A stretch of DNA of 64,000 nucleotides, taken from positions 1,178,001 through 1,242,000 of the forward strand of contig JBBELK010000015.1 of the NCBI GenBank assembly GCA_037783545.1, given 5' to 3'. A program made the translations under genes and the position numbers. The DNA is from Henricia sp. BOLD:AAB3569 (lineage: Eukaryota; Echinodermata; Asteroidea; Spinulosida; Echinasteridae). The notes beneath the pieces were generated by a model, which did not search any database, was not told the DNA's origin, and worked only from the letters and a program-made list of their open reading frames with translations. This document shows, one piece after another, positions 10,369 through 24,476 of the stretch (position 1 is the first letter of the stretch; each line of letters starts with the position of its first letter).

Positions 10369-12224
10369 CATGTACATATACATGTAGGTACAGGCATTTT
10401 GCTCTAAATGTCCAGCATATATCATGCGCCATTTGAAGCTTATAATGGGCCAGCGTTAGTGGAATTTTTGAATAACATCACTGCACTGGACATGATTTTG
10501 CTTTAGATATCAAAATTGCATAATTCATGTTATTCTGCAGCAGCACTACAGAGCTGCATTGGTTATGAAATGAGCATAACATTCTGTTTTTTATCATGTG
10601 ACACATAAGAGTTACACTGTATACCTTTACCCTGTCGAAGCTTGTCTGTGCGTTTCTCAAGCAAGCACAAGTTTTAATCAAGGCTGCTATAAAGAACGCC
10701 GTAATTAAACACTCCAGGGAATGCTCTTTTTAATATTTCATCCACAGACCGGAGGCAATTACAGAGATGACCGCGCCAGCGCGGTACGCCGCGAAGTAAT
10801 GCATAAACACAGTGTGAAGGTTTACGCTGGATGGGGGCTTTCGGGGAAGGTGATAGAGCGGGCTGCTTCAAAGACGAAACAAATGTTGGTGTGAAGTTAA
10901 GGGGTCAACCTTAACTTAGACTTTTCTGTATTTTTGTATTTTAATGAGCGTGGATCTTCCGCAGTATCTTCTTATGGCCGCAAAAACTTGACATAGCCTA
11001 CTTGACTTATTCTACCGTTTTGCAATGCGGGTCACAAACATTAAATATCAAAGATGCTTCTTTTTGTATCCTTAAATTCATTTTCAGTAATGTATTTTTA
11101 ATATCTTAATAAGTGAAATATTTCAGCTGTTCTCACCGATACAAGCATTTTTTTGCATTACAATTGTGATTTTACAAAGTGGACCTACATGTACTTCAAA
11201 TGTACCACAGTTGTACCGTCTTAAGTGAAAAGCAATAATCCTCCAAGGTGAAATAAAAAAATTGAATCCAAATCATTGAATTTCCTTGTTTTTTCCTCCC
11301 AAGTCAGTTCCCCGATGATTCGTGCATTTCCTGCTGCATTTGTGGCCAAGACACTGTCCTTATTACAACTCTCCCATGACAGAAATTAAATTGTGCGGAG
11401 AACTTGGAGAGGGCTTTTAAGGAGCTGCACATTCCTGTGAGTCATCTTAAAGCTGCTTAAAACACAAGACATCCAGAATCGGGAATCAATTGCCTGTTTC
11501 TGCAGATTTACGTTTCCCATTCATTTCGTGAGAATCACGCGCCGTACTAAAAGGGCCCACGAGAAAAATATTTTCCATTATTTAAAAATTCAAACAGTTA
11601 ATTGAAGGCCTTGCGTCCTTGTATAATACATGTACTCCCACATATAGACTGATTTTCTAATTCACGTGCCCTTGGCTTTGCAAACGGCTTACAATGGTCA
11701 TGAATGTTTGATTGGTACATTTCGGTAAGCAGTCGTTAAAGTAAGTCATTTTGGTTGTGGCATACAGTGTGTATCAACGCTTCTATTGACTCTGAAATGT
11801 GAAGCTTTCAAATCAATTGATCACACAATTAATATTTCATGGTTTTTGACACAGCACATTCTAAATTCATTACACGGCCACGCCACAGATATGGGTGAAT
11901 GTACTTTTGTTGAAATGTATTCTGAATGGAGTTTTGTCTTGCCATGTAAATAAATCATCGGTAATATCAACAAATTAGCACCGAGATGTGCCACAAACTA
12001 AAAAATTGTCCTTTGGTACAGCTGCTGTTAAAGGGACTTGGCCCAAGTAGGGGTTCTCCGCGCTGTCAATAGAACGAGGGGTGGGATGTCGAAGGCTTTT
12101 AAGGGCGAGATGTTGAAGACTTTTAAGGGCGAGATGTCAAAGCTTCTTGCTAAGCAGACCCAATTTCCTTAATCTCGGGAAGGCCTGGTCGCAACTATCG
12201 CATTGTGTCCTTAGACAAGATTTA

Positions 12225-12350
12225 TTCCAGATTGTCTCTCTCCACCCAGGTGTATAAATGGATACTGTAGCAAATATTGCTGGGGGTGAAATGTGATAGA
12301 CTGGCATCCCATCCAGAGGATGTAGCAACGCTCCTACATGTAGTCACTCT
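12225..12350 (+). mobile_element. SINE-related fragment
   Basis: Contains TGTCTCTCTCCACCCAGGTG and TATAAATGGATACTG, words typical of the tails of the tRNA-derived SINEs here (compare CTCTCCACCCAGGAGTAAAT at 21119). The head is missing. Confidence 0.4.
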
Positions 12351-15300
12351 ATGCCATATTACTAGGGATGGCTATCGGACATATGAGCCAGCTTTGCTCA
12401 TGAAACCATTTTATTTGTACATGTATTTTTAAAACCATATTTGAGTAGTTGCAGGCTCAACCTGGTAATTATGGGTTCAGCCCTACCTTACAAAAATGTG
12501 GACTGATGAAAAAGGCAACTAAAACTTGAGTCTAAAAAAAACTCATCTTAACCACTCTTTTGTTGATTTGCCTTCAAGCAACGTTTGTATCTTCCCTCCG
12601 ATTCGGCTTCAACTCAGCGGTTTCAAAAATGACCAGGGTCTGATAAACAGGCCAATAGATATTATCTGATCTGATGTGATGTGATTTGTAGTCTGTGCTC
12701 GAGTAAGCTCAATCAGAATGTAATCCAATCTTCTAAAAGGGGAGGGGACTACAGGCACTGCGTGTGGTAGACATACAGAGGTATGAGGGAGAGGGGAAGG
12801 AAGCATCCATGTCAATGTGTACGTAGGCAGACCAAACATTTTCTGGAATCTTACAATTCACTGTTGACCTGAACTAAAAATTAACCATTTGAGATGTGTA
12901 CAACACTTGTACAACAAGTGTTTGTACACTGTCTGTATAACCAAACTCTTGTTCGTAAAAATTTAACAGTATTGTTTGCTTTTTGCCTGATCAACAGGGA
13001 AAAAAGAAACATTGGGAAAAAAAATTAGTTTCTTTTATAGCTCATTTGTCTGTTTTGACAAGCAATTTCCTCCTCACAAAAATTGAACTTGCCAAATCTT
13101 GTTTAGTTTTAATAATCATGGTTTAATTAATGATTACCCTGAAAGAGGGCAGATTTTCAGGAAGACTGAAGGCTGGGTTTGGTAAACATGCCTTGTTCTG
13201 ATGAGTGACAGTGCCCAAGAAAAGCAAATTAATTTGATTTGCAGACGGTTAATTTAATCGTGGTTAAATGTCTTCATGTGATGGTTAATTCACTGATGAG
13301 TTTTTTGAGAAATTTTGTATTTAATTTCAAATAAATGTTGGCATTCAAACTGGAATTGTGATGAATTGCTGCAGTTTCCATTCCAGTTCATTTTGACTGA
13401 AAAAAGAACATTTAATACAAAGATAAGCCCAGGTGCACAAGCCTTTCTCATGAATATGGAATATTTCAGCTGGTTTCATATTAAAGAAAATGGCCTTTAA
13501 AGAATACACTCTGCAGCTTTAAGTGCATAAAAACAAATCAAATTTCCACTTTATTTCCCATAATTTACGACCTCCTCCATTTGCTTTCAGTATGTTATTA
13601 CATTAGAGACATGGAAAATGCAGTTTGGATGCATCAGTATTACTATGCCTCAAAGATATATCTGTGCTCAGGGGACGATTCCATCATAAAAAATCAATTT
13701 GAATAAAAATTTATCATTTTCTCAATTCTCAATTTGCCCAAGATTAGGTTAAAAAGATATTTACTGACTGGGGAAAGTTTTGGAACAAAAATTGATGTTT
13801 TCCGAAATGTTGACATCCTGCAAAAGATGAAATCAGCGCAGATGCAAAGAACATGGAGCTTATAGTCAACGAGGAAAATAGTTCCATCAGCAGAAATATT
13901 TTTCTCAAAAACAAATTTCTGCCCAGTGTTCCCGAATCCACATTACACTTATTGTGCCCTCAAGATACAATCTCTTGATGGGAATATCATTTGACTGGTT
14001 TCTAGAATAACTCTTCAAAAGCCGGGTATCTATCGTACTATCAATGGAGCATGATACAGTGCATTAGGCTCCGCCGTGATCCGTGTAGGCGATGCGAAAT
14101 ACACCCAGGCTCAGGGTTGCATTACACAAACGTAGAGCAACACATGAAATGAATACACCACGGCGACAGAAAGAAAGAAAAAAATTGATTGGATGAACAA
14201 CCTGTTAGATGAATATGGAATCACGAAGCATAGTGGATATGGAGCTGTGTTATTACTGCCTCGGTTTGCTGGTAGATATGTGGGATATAAATAGACCGAG
14301 CCAAGGGTTAATGCCTTGTACTGACCAGTATGTTTGTGATACATCTTCTGTTGATGGTACAAAATGCGTCTAGCTTGCCACAATGAATGAGAATTGACAA
14401 TGTAGAGGCCCCTTGTGGTTCAGCGCTCAGGCAGATGGGATATCACCCTGGCAACGACCAGTGCCGTCATTACTCAAAAATTTCAGGCGACTGTTTTTTT
14501 CCCCATTCTGTCGGTCAAAACCATGAGTTAAAATCAGAGCTCAACAGGGCAATCCTGAAGGCAATATACCCGAAGTTGTGGCAAGCCTCTATCGATCAAG
14601 AGATGTTATCTCTGAAACGACCATGGCATACAAAAACACCGCAAAAAGGACTTTGATCTGTGACTCAGGCATGATCGACATTGCTCGGAACTCTCTCCAA
14701 AAATGTCTGTAAAAGACAATCATATATTTTTCCTCATCTTTTTCAGACCTGAATTTTTCTCAGTGAGGGGGCGGGGCACTTCCATATATTTGACCAACCA
14801 TTGGAAACATTGTTGCTGTAAAGGCAAAGGTATCTTGAAGAAAAAACAATTGAAATATCTATGAGAATATTGCTGAAAAGTACTAAGACCCGGATCAACA
14901 ATCTTTACTACAAAATGGTTAGAAGATGACAGGAGAAAATATTGTGAGGTTTCTTTCAGAAATACAAATGAAAATCTTGGAATTTTTTTGGGGGAGGGGG
15001 TTTGTGGGGAAGGGGGGAGGGGGAGATCAGCTGGTAAATGCATCCGCTGCACAATGGGGTTAACAAGTTATCAGTGACGAAAATTTAATTTACAAGATGG
15101 CATCAAGCCTGCATACTTTGCTTTTGTAACTTTTCCCCCTAACACGTTGCTTATTTTGCCGAGTGAGGTCTATTGTCAGAGTGTACTGATGACCATTTGA
15201 ATTACCACACTTGGCAAGAAGTCTACTTTCAGGAAGGCGGTTACCTAAACATACATCTGGCAGTCTCCGCTTTATTTTAACAAATCTGATTTCAACTTGC

Positions 15301-15863
15301 AGTTCCCAAATTCCAAAAGGTGCTGAAATTATCTACCTATTCCCCATCTTGATCAATATTTTGTCTTTAGGTCAAGGACAAGAATAAAACTTGTCGAGCA
15401 AGAAAGGGAAAGCGAAGCCCATGTCTATACGTGAATCCGAGTCGTTGTACAAACTCTATTCGAGGTTATGACATTTTGTTTCGTGCCTGCAGCACACGCG
15501 GCAAAGCAAAAACACCGCGATATGCAAAAACAGTTCACTCGATTGCATTAAGATATGCCTGACTTGCCAGAAACTGAACATCTGATGTACATGTAACAGA
15601 TGCCTCGCTGTATGTCAAAAATGCACTGCTAACCATACATATATTCAATTTCTAGGAGCACAGTTCACAGTGCTTTTTTTCCCCCAGATATATTTCAAGT
15701 CGAGTCAATAGTTTTTTGGCCTGTTTACTGATGGTTTCACACACTGGTCGATGATAAAAATGTCAAACATCTGTTTTACAAAGACAAGTGTCAGCATGTT
15801 TTCATGATTAAAAATCAAAAATGTGATTGAACGGAGGACACTTCCTGTTTTTCTTCATAGTAA

Positions 15864-15881
15864 CCCCCCCCCCCCCCCCCC

Positions 15882-15913
<32 letters not shown>

Positions 15914-15980
15914 ACCCCCCCCCTCCTCCCCGCCCCCCCCCTCCCCCCCCCCCCCCTCCCCCTCCCCCCCCCCTCCCCCC
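15864..15980. repeat. Poly-C low-complexity tract
   Basis: About 117 bases of C broken only by scattered T, A and G. An apparent polyproline ORF over it (15823-16191) is an artefact of composition. Confidence 0.95.
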
Positions 15981-17952
15981 TTTTCACGGTCCCTTGAGAC
16001 TAGTATCTAAAAGCAATCAGTTCCTACACATATTACAATTTCAAATTACAAAGAAAATTGCAAGGGCTTGTTTACTTCAGAAGTTGTTTTTGTACATGTA
16101 TGCATGCGTCAGTAATAACAGGCTTGCATTTTTTTTCATACATGGATTACAGGGTGCGGTTAAAAATAGATTAATTTTTTATGCATTCTGATGCATAATG
16201 GACTTCGATGCAAGTATATGCGTGAAAAGTGAACTGCAAATTTAAATAAAAGAATAAATGACTACCTGCAGTATGGATGTAATTATGGACTCAAATTAGC
16301 ATAAAAACAATAAAAGTAATTACACCTTCAAAATGTGTTTGAAGAGACAGCCCCACCCCCACATTATATAGACGGCACAAAATTGTGCCACCGCAATCTT
16401 TCTCAGTCTTTTTAAGGATGCTAAATTGTCAAATTCCAAGGCCAATGGCAACGATTTTACTAAATTGTAATCGTTTATTTCCTTTTTGAAGGAGATATGC
16501 AAAGACTTCAATATACTCCATTTTAACCAGGTCTGTCTTTTTGTTCCAGAATGCCATGTTCTGTCTATGAGTCCCATAAGGTTGTATCCGTAGCATTGGA
16601 TAGCATAGACGGTCTGATCAGTCCATGTACATGTATTAGTAGTGAAGTCATTTTGACGTAGAGTGAAACTAATTTTAACATGATTCACGGTCGGCGCAAA
16701 TGTGAACATTAAAAGGCACCACACCAATCAGCAAAGACATCCCATGTGTGGAATTTCCAAAGATCTTGGAATGTAAAACTACACATCCCATCAATCCTGT
16801 AGTAGACACAAAACATCACGCTCATCATCCCCAAATGGCCCAGGATTGATTAGCGACTCACCGTGACCTTTACAACAGAACATTTTCGAACTTCAGTTGC
16901 AAAAAAAGTGGAAATAGTATCTCTGTAATCTGCTGCTCAAGGAAGCATTAAGAAAGGTTGGGCTGTCACACAAGACTAGTTCCCTTTGCCTACGCATACT
17001 TCATCCTGATTGACATGATGAGGGTCCAGACCAATCAGGGAAGCAGACCTAAACAGATGTTGAGTCGCGTAATGATAAATCTCTCGCCATCTCTCCAAAT
17101 TAGACTGCATCTGAGATTTGTTTCATGGAGTGACTTTGTACAGCTTGCATAAGATTTGTTTTTATCACTGTGTTTTTAATCCTAGAGGTATGTCCAAAAG
17201 GAAAATATTTGTGGTTGTGTAATTAAATTATTGGTCTGTTTATCCGATGAGTAGCATGTGTTGAGCTTTAAGAACAAGCATATGTCGTGCTAGCGACAGA
17301 AAAAGGCGTGGGGTTTTTTAAGCCAAAGTGTGACGTTTTGATGCACTTACAAAAATGACTTTTCCAAGTTACAATTTTTTTATATTAAAATCAAAATATC
17401 ATTATGAGTCTATTCCCTCAAGATTTGATTTAACACAATTGGATAAGCATACATGTATTCTATGTTTTGCCAACCTGTTTTATGAAACTGGCCTTGTGTA
17501 AATGACACTGCTTATGTTCTGTCTGCATCTTCTCAGCGCCTAGGTTATTTGGATGACCTATTTCCAGACATTAGTTTCGTCGTCTCCCGCCTCATTTCCG
17601 AAGTGTAACTATAGCAACCGTTGCGACAAACTGCCTCCTAAAGCCATGTCTGCTCATCAGGGTGAAATAATTTGGTCCAATTAGTTGGATTCTCGTATAG
17701 GAGTTGAGAGGAACATTGGAATACCAAAAGCTGAAATGATTCGAAATGCAAGACGGCTGTTTACAATTTGTTTCTTCTAGAAAGGGAGGTTAAAGCCGCA
17801 AATGAGGGATTATTTGTTAAGGAGGACGTTACGGCTGTTTATTTTGATGCAAAATGAATAAAAGGTTGCATTTTCCATTTTTCTTCAAAGAAACACAAAA
17901 GAAACTCAAGAGAAATGTAAAGTGAAAACATAAGAATTAAAACCGATTTTAA

Positions 17953-18246
17953 CCAGTTAACGCCGGGATTATTTCAAACATTGCTGTCCGTAGGCGCGGG
18001 TTTATTTTTAGTTGAAGCATCATGCATGGAGGAAGGAAAACAACTGAACTCATTAACCACGTGCGGTTAAGTATTATTGTTATGTCGATGCACTCTCATT
18101 GTACATCCCAATGTTGCTTTGTTATAAACTTGTTTGGCCATTTTTAGATATCAAATGCAGCAACAAACAAATTTCTCTAAACGTGTTTACTAGTCCTCTA
18201 CGATGTGGAAAACTTGGCGTGTTTACACAGCCTCCAGCGTCAATGC
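17953..18246 (+). mobile_element. TTAA-flanked element, family T5 (CCAGTTAACGCCGGG end), copy 1
   Basis: TTAA (17949-17952) then CCAGTTAACGCCGGGATTAT. The body (TTTCAAACATTGCTGT, CAACTGAACTCATTAACCA, TTGTTATAAACTTGTTTGGC) is shared with 33745-34049 and, reversed, with 63026-63349. The right end is degenerate. TTAA followed by CC recalls piggyBac-type ends. Confidence 0.65.
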
Positions 18247-18740
18247 ATAGTTCCGAGATTGCCCAGTTAACCCCGCCCCTTAGATATTGTTGCTACATGT
18301 ATGTGCTCACAAGCCATCGCAAAAAAATGGCGACGCAACGTACAAAGCAACGGGACTCGGCATGGAAAGCACAGATTCATTGGAGAAAACTCAAAGGTAT
18401 TTATGTTTTAGGGTCGACAGTTACCGTAGCACACACTGAGCGAAGAGCTAGTAATGCAGGAATGACATATATTCATAAAAATGCGCTTTCCTACCTATGA
18501 ACAGCGAATCGCCCGACATTGAAACCAAAATTCACCTGGTCACTGGCGCATACAACATACAAACTGTAAGGGCAGAAAATCGCGTGATTGTGTAATGATA
18601 TTGCATCACTTTGATCTATGTGGGCGCAGTCTGCTCGCTTTGTTGTGATTGGTCGGCGGGTTCGGCTTGATTGACAGGTCGGAACTATGCATTGAAATGC
18701 ACCTCAAATCAAGTTTAAGAAACAGACTAGCACCCGCCAG

Positions 18741-18830
18741 CTCACCCCCTCCTCCATCCTCACCACCCTTTCCTCACCCCCTCCTCCATCCTCACCACCC
18801 TTTCCCCACCCCCTCCCCCACTCCCAACCA
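18741..18830. repeat. C-rich minisatellite, 32-bp period
   Basis: A unit starting CTCACCCCCTCCTCCATCC is repeated at 18741 and 18773, followed by a decayed partial copy. Pyrimidine-rich on the plus strand. Confidence 0.8.
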
Positions 18831-20355
18831 AACATCAGCAGCCCAACTTAAATTTACATCAAAGCAGATGTCAGAAGCGGACATCTCTAGCGCAAGATTG
18901 CCGCTTATGACATCATTGCACTATCAATAGAGAGCTTTCAGATGCACCTGTCTCGGACACAAGGCACAAAGCCCCAGGTCTTCTTACACTTTTCCCCCTT
19001 TTCCAGTTAACTTCCGGCGTGCAATAATAAAGGCATGTCTGCAGTATATATCTGTATATATGCATTCCTGCCTCCTTGACTATAGGCAACACTAGCCTGC
19101 CATATTGCGGAAGATTTTTCCTCTTTCCTCGTCATGTGTACTGTACGGTATTGGCAATATGCCGACGTTGAATGTGTCAGGTTGTTCCCCGGGCAAGGAA
19201 ACCTCGCCATAACAGGAGCGCAATTGGAGACTGGCCCGTACGTGGACTCCTCTTCGGCCCCCGAGGCCCTGCAAGCCAGTATACAAGAATGAGCGGACAG
19301 CAGGTTTAATGAAGCATGGACCATATGTCATGTCGTGAGCCACAAACAACCTGACTTCAAAGGTTGGACGGTGTGTGAAAATAGTGGCCTGAACTCGATA
19401 CTGGAAACTCCGAAAAGACATGTCCGATTTAGGGAACAAGTTTTTAACTAAAGGTACATTCTGCCCAGACTTCCCTGAATTTTCGGTTTCTTGGTATTTA
19501 ATGAATTTCTTGATAGTCATCCTTAAACAAAATTGGTCTAAACGTAACAAAAAACTTACACAAATCTACCTGCAAATGCAATATACCAACAAAATGGTCT
19601 TGTACCAAAGCTATTGCACTCCGTAATTTGAGCTGTCATTACGCACTACATGAACAAGTTGTATATGGGACAAAGGTTGACAGCATGCGCGTCACAAGCT
19701 AATGTTATCTACCTGGCGAATGACAACTGAATTAGAACTACCCATGCGTCTTCGTGATGAAAATTTGGTCCGTGAATCTCCACTGTGTATCTTCGTCTGA
19801 TAATTACAGCCTAACAACAGATTGTGAATGAAGGAATACTAAATGCGAATCATCCAAAAATTTCACAATTTCAGCCAGAGTGTACCTTTATTAAAAAGGT
19901 ATAATATGTCCCAGAGTTTCATGACTTAAAGAAATAAGGTCCCTTTAATTAGCTTTTTGCGACCTCGATGTTGATTTGTGCAGTACCAGGACAGACACAC
20001 TCCATGAATCTCTCATAAAACTCCTTCCTTTTCCTGAGGCACACACATTGTGATGAATTCTGCTTCTCGCCCAGATCCACTAAATTAAATTCGCGGCAAC
20101 TGCTTTGATTACTTTTTAACAAGAGTGACGCAATTTAATAACTTTGCCGTGTCCCTCGAATAGTGAGGGAAATTAAAATTTGTCTCCAGATTGACAATTA
20201 TTAAAACAAAGTGCCTAGCTGTATACAGTATGCAAACATATGGAGTCTTGAATTTACATGTACATGTACTTCAGAATACTGATCTTTACACCAACTTATC
20301 AATTTAAAAAGGGCCAAAAAGAGATCTGAAGTTTTGACAGTGGGCTAGTTTAGAT

Positions 20356-20440
20356 CAGTGTTGTAATGATCGAGACTCGAACCTTGAGTCGACCGAGTTC
20401 CAATTTTCATTGACTTCACTTTAAGTCAGGTTGACATCAC
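20356..20440 (+). mobile_element. Degenerate hAT-like remnant (CAGGGTTGTAA family)
   Basis: CAGTGTTGTAATGATCGAGA followed by ACTTCACTTTAAGTC resembles the end and subterminal repeats of 52883-53313. A similar worn piece with ACTTGACTTGG and ACTTGAGACTTGA lies at 30412-30500. Confidence 0.4.
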
Positions 20441-20451
20441 ATTAAGACCAG

Positions 20452-20566
20452 TGGCATGACCTTTGATTTAAATGCATCCCGATGAATCACTTGGATGACG
20501 GTCACCACATTCTCAGGGGATCAATCTTGATCCCGATCCCAAACTTGGAACCAGTGTAAACACGGG
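20452..20566 (+). mobile_element. MITE, GTGTTTACAC/CTCGGG family, copy 3 (right end only)
   Basis: GGCATGACCTTTGA, then GGGGATCAATCTTGATCCCG and CCAGTGTAAACACGGG correspond to the right end of copy 1 (405-847), with internal deletion and mutations in the CTCGGG palindrome. Confidence 0.7.
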
Positions 20567-20610
20567 TCCAGTTGTACATGTATGCATTTTGTTTACATGT
20601 ATTTTGTGGA

Positions 20611-21321
20611 GTACCATATGGCCGAACAGTTTGGTGCACTGAACTCAAGAGCATGTCTTATTCCACGGTCGTGGGTTCGATTCCTGGCCGTGACCATGAT
20701 GCGTGTGCCCTTGGGAAAGGCACTTTGTCATAAGTTGCCTCTCTCCACCAAGGAGTAAATGGGTACCTGTATAGGGGTTGCAGCATTTGAGCGCTTGTGT
20801 GTCAGGCTGCCAGGGCTGCATACTCCCCAGGGAGTTGTGCCCAATGACCAGGGTAATAATGTTGTAAAGCGCCATGAGTATCCTCCATGGTGTGTGTGCC
20901 CTTGGGCAAGGCACTTTGCCATAAGTTACCTCTCTACACCCAGGAAGTAAATGGGTACCTGCAAGGGTTGCAGCCTTTGAGTGCTTGTGTCAGGCTGCCA
21001 GGGCTGCATACTCCCCAGGGAGTTGCGCCCAATGACCAGGGTAATAATGTTGTAAAGCGCCATGAGTATCCTCCATGGTGTGTGTGCCCTTGGGCAAGGC
21101 ACTTTGCCATAAGTTACCTCTCTCCACCCAGGAGTAAATGGGTACCTGTAAGGGTTGCAGCATTTGAGTGCTTGTGTCAGGCTGCCAGGGCTGCATACTC
21201 CCCAGGGAGTTGCGCCCAATGACCAGGGTAATGATATTGTAAAGCGCCATGAGTGTCCCGCAGGATAGATATATGCGCTACATGTATATAAAATGTCACC
21301 ATTATCATTATTATTATTTCA
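20611..21321 (+). mobile_element. tRNA-derived SINE with a triplicated tail module
   Basis: The head ATGGCCGAACAGTTTGG (A box) and GGTTCGATTCC (B box) is a serine/leucine-like tRNA relic. It is followed by a module of about 190 bp (GTGCCCTTGGGCAAGGC ... GAGTAAATGGGTACCTG ... CTCCCCAGGGAGTTG ... AATAATGTTGTAAAGCGCCA) present three times, starting at about 20705, 20896 and 21084 (periods 191 and 188). The element ends in GCGCTACATGTATATAAA and an ATT-rich run. ORFs across it arise from the repeat and encode nothing recognisable. Confidence 0.9.
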
Positions 21322-22868
21322 TGGAAATAATGACGCCATTTATGCAAAGCTGTGCGTATGCAAGCCCTCTGTAAACTGTTTAACTTTTTTGTATTGGATG
21401 CTGAGTAAAATTAGATACAACTTACTACAGTTAAATCTGCATTAGGGAAAAAAAGGAATATTGCAAGGCATGCAGTTGTACATTGGATGACTGTAGGCGT
21501 GCTCACCTAAGCAGCAGTAGTTGGATTTCGTCGTTAATACCTACCAATTTCAATTCAAGTTTACATCAGTGAAGCGGTATAAATTGCATAGTGGTTCACC
21601 TACAAATGCACGGTATAATCATCAGAGCCACGGTCGGTTACCAGGGCTCAGCGTATTTAGCTCAGCACACTGAAACTGATTATCTTTGAAATCGCCGGCC
21701 GGTATCACAGCATGTGCCCCCGCTATAATCAGCACCGGGCATCAACGATTTCCATCACAACCCCGGGGGACGTGCCGGACTACGACCTTAATACAAGCGC
21801 GGTGCGCAGTAAGCCAGGCCGACCGTGGTTCGATTGTTAAGAAGAATTCAGCCGGTTTGTTCCCGACCGACGGATAATCATCATGCCTTCGGCTTTCCAC
21901 AAGTTATCATCACTGTTGCAGTGTGTATTTTTGTTTGCGAAGTTGCACTGCAGCCAATTTATTTTCCTTAATGTAATGTTAAATAAAACAAACAGTGACT
22001 GAGAGAGGACTGCCACTTGTATAATGAGGAAGAAATTGTGATGTTTGCAAAAGGCACTTAATTTTGAAATTAAAATGACTGGGATCATTCAGCTGCCATT
22101 TTTGACATTTTTAAAAAAAGAATTTGAAAAACACCGGTAAAATTCCGTGAAAACAATGGTGTTAATTTACATACAAAGGCATACATGTGTGCAATTGAAA
22201 GACCATACTGCCATTGTTGATACCACTGTGCACAAAATTGGAGACTTTGATTGGTCCAAAGTCTACAAACCTAGACTAGTGTCGGCAAGGTCAGCCAAAT
22301 TTGTTCTTGCTAAAAACATTCAGAGCACGATGCCGCTGACTCCAAGGTGTGCTAAATCTTATTTACTGAATCCACAGGGAGCACTTCCAGGTTTGCACGA
22401 GTGCAACATAATCCTGACAAACTGGGAGCAACCATGACTGGCACGTGCCGACCAAAATAAACAGGGACAACGGGGCTGGGAAAATTGATGAGGTAAAGGG
22501 CTAGTGGTCGGGGAGGTGGCACGAACTGCGGAGGAAAAAGCTTTCATAAGGCCTTTTCACACTATGACAAATCTCTTAGATGTACACGAGCCTGACATGT
22601 GTAAACTAGACTGACCTTTTCACACTGAACCATTCAAACACGGCATTGAACGGTGTAGAGCATTCGATCGGTGTCAAAACTAACATTTCTTTCAAGGTGG
22701 ATTGAGAGCTCTCGATCCATGTTCAGAAGTTTGACACGTGTTGAAAACCACAGTATTTCTGGGTTACATACATGTATAGACCCATGTAACATTATTGCAG
22801 AGTACATGTATGTATATTGTACCTACATGCACACTAGTAGCACACTGTGCACAAAAGTTTCCTAAAGG

Positions 22869-22955
22869 AATTCCTTTGAAATTCCTTGGATGTTTGAGAC
22901 ACAATGGGGGAACAATAGAAGGGGGCGTACCCTCTGCAATGTGCTGCATATGAAT
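22869..22955 (+). mobile_element. Fragment of the 40903-41234 MITE family
   Basis: AATTCCTTGGATGTTTGAGA, then ACACAAT, AACAATAGAAGGGGG, then CCCTCTGCAA and TGTGCTGCATATG parallel 41063-41135. Both termini are absent. Confidence 0.6.
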
Positions 22956-24476
22956 ACCGTACCTTAGCTCCTCCGCGTGCCCAGAGAGAGGGGACAACTG
23001 AACGTACTGGTACGACGGTTAGTCGTTTTTAAGGGCACAATCGAAGAAAATAAATCATTATTTGAATGGCCCCTAATAGTAACTGCAGCAGTTGACTGCA
23101 GTTCCTGTTTGAATTCCCGCATTTTAAACTTTTATTTTGTGCGTTCTTGAAGTGACAAGCCCCAAAGAGCGGCCTCTTTCTGTGAGTTTCTGTCAAGAAA
23201 TTTTCAAAGTTGAAAAACGCTACCTCTTATTCATTTCACATCAAAATAAACAGTAGTAGTATCTTCCTGAACAAACAATCCCTCATACATGTAAGCAGCA
23301 AAGACTGTGCATAAAATTACCATTATCTAGCATTTCAGGGGCCCTTTAACAAACATCTTCCTTGGACAGTCACCATAGAAACTAGACCCACAAAGTAGAG
23401 TTTGTTCCACAAGGTACCTCGGCAGGATTGAATTCTGGTCAATGCTCTCTCGGATCACCCCAGCTCGTTTGGGAAGCGTGCTTGATAAACCAACATCAAC
23501 ATGAGATGAGAAAATTGACCAGGCCTGATGAATTGCGCTAGGGATATCGGTTTACCAGAAACCTAGAAGAGAATTTTTTTTATCTCTCTTCAGAACATGA
23601 CGGGGTGATGAAACCATGCTCTGGTGCACACTCCAACCTGCTCGGCACATTACGTCTTAAGTTACATGTTATTGGAGTGCTGGGACCATGTAAAGGGACA
23701 ATCTTCAACAATTCCATGGATGGTACGGTACAATTTTGTTTGAGAAGTGTTGACTATTCAACAAATTAATAGCAAATTTGTTTTTACTCAGTGAAAATCA
23801 ACAAGGCGTTAATACATCTCTAGTAATGAATGATCGATAAAGGTAAATTTGGATTGGGAATGAGGTCGACCGTCAAATTGGCTTTGAATTGCGAGACCTC
23901 TAACATTTTTACCTGAACAAAATTATGCAAAGCTTGATGCATACGGACACCGACAGGCATGATTTCAATAGAGGGTGCTTTAGATGTACATTGTAACCAA
24001 ATGTCACATGGTCTACAGCCGTACAAACTGTCCGCAAGCGGTTTAAGATCGAGGCCTGCTGAAGACTTTCTTTCTCAATCAAACTGGTACCAGCCAACAT
24101 CATCTCATAAATTCTACTTCTACCCTTTTCTAGTTCTACTCTATGATGGAGCCCCACAAACTAAAAACACTAATGAAAAGACGCCTAAAGCAAACATTAA
24201 GCGAGACGGCTACGGTACATGTACACTGCGTATGACAGCTCGTATCCACCATCAAAAAGTGCATTTACAATCATGATCTCGCTTAGAGAATATGTGGGTG
24301 TGAGTGACATCCATCTTATGTTTACATGTAATTTTCAGGGCCTTTCTTAGTAAATTGGGGTTGTTTTTATGGCAATTGTGTACGAATATGTTTTGCTTTG
24401 CTTCATAACCCTTTGTTGATCCTACTGCATCCTAGTTGGCCACTTTGATTTTGGCACTGTTTTTTAAGTCATAAGA

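Noticed and set aside
15823..16191. Polyproline ORF
   Set aside because: Produced entirely by the poly-C tract.
16320..16727. 135-codon minus-strand open frame
   Set aside because: No family resemblance; AT-rich codons and no supporting exon structure.
18099..18500. 133-codon plus-strand ORF
   Set aside because: Begins inside a T5 repeat copy; the frame is not maintained in the other two copies.
19092..19550. 152-codon minus-strand open frame, the longest in the window
   Set aside because: No recognisable domain, no biased codon pattern and no splice sites of note. It is expected by chance in 64 kb of intron.
20645..21250. Several ORFs across the triplicated SINE, considered as a repeat protein
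   Set aside because: The repetition is in the SINE DNA. The frames differ between strands and all encode the same non-protein words.
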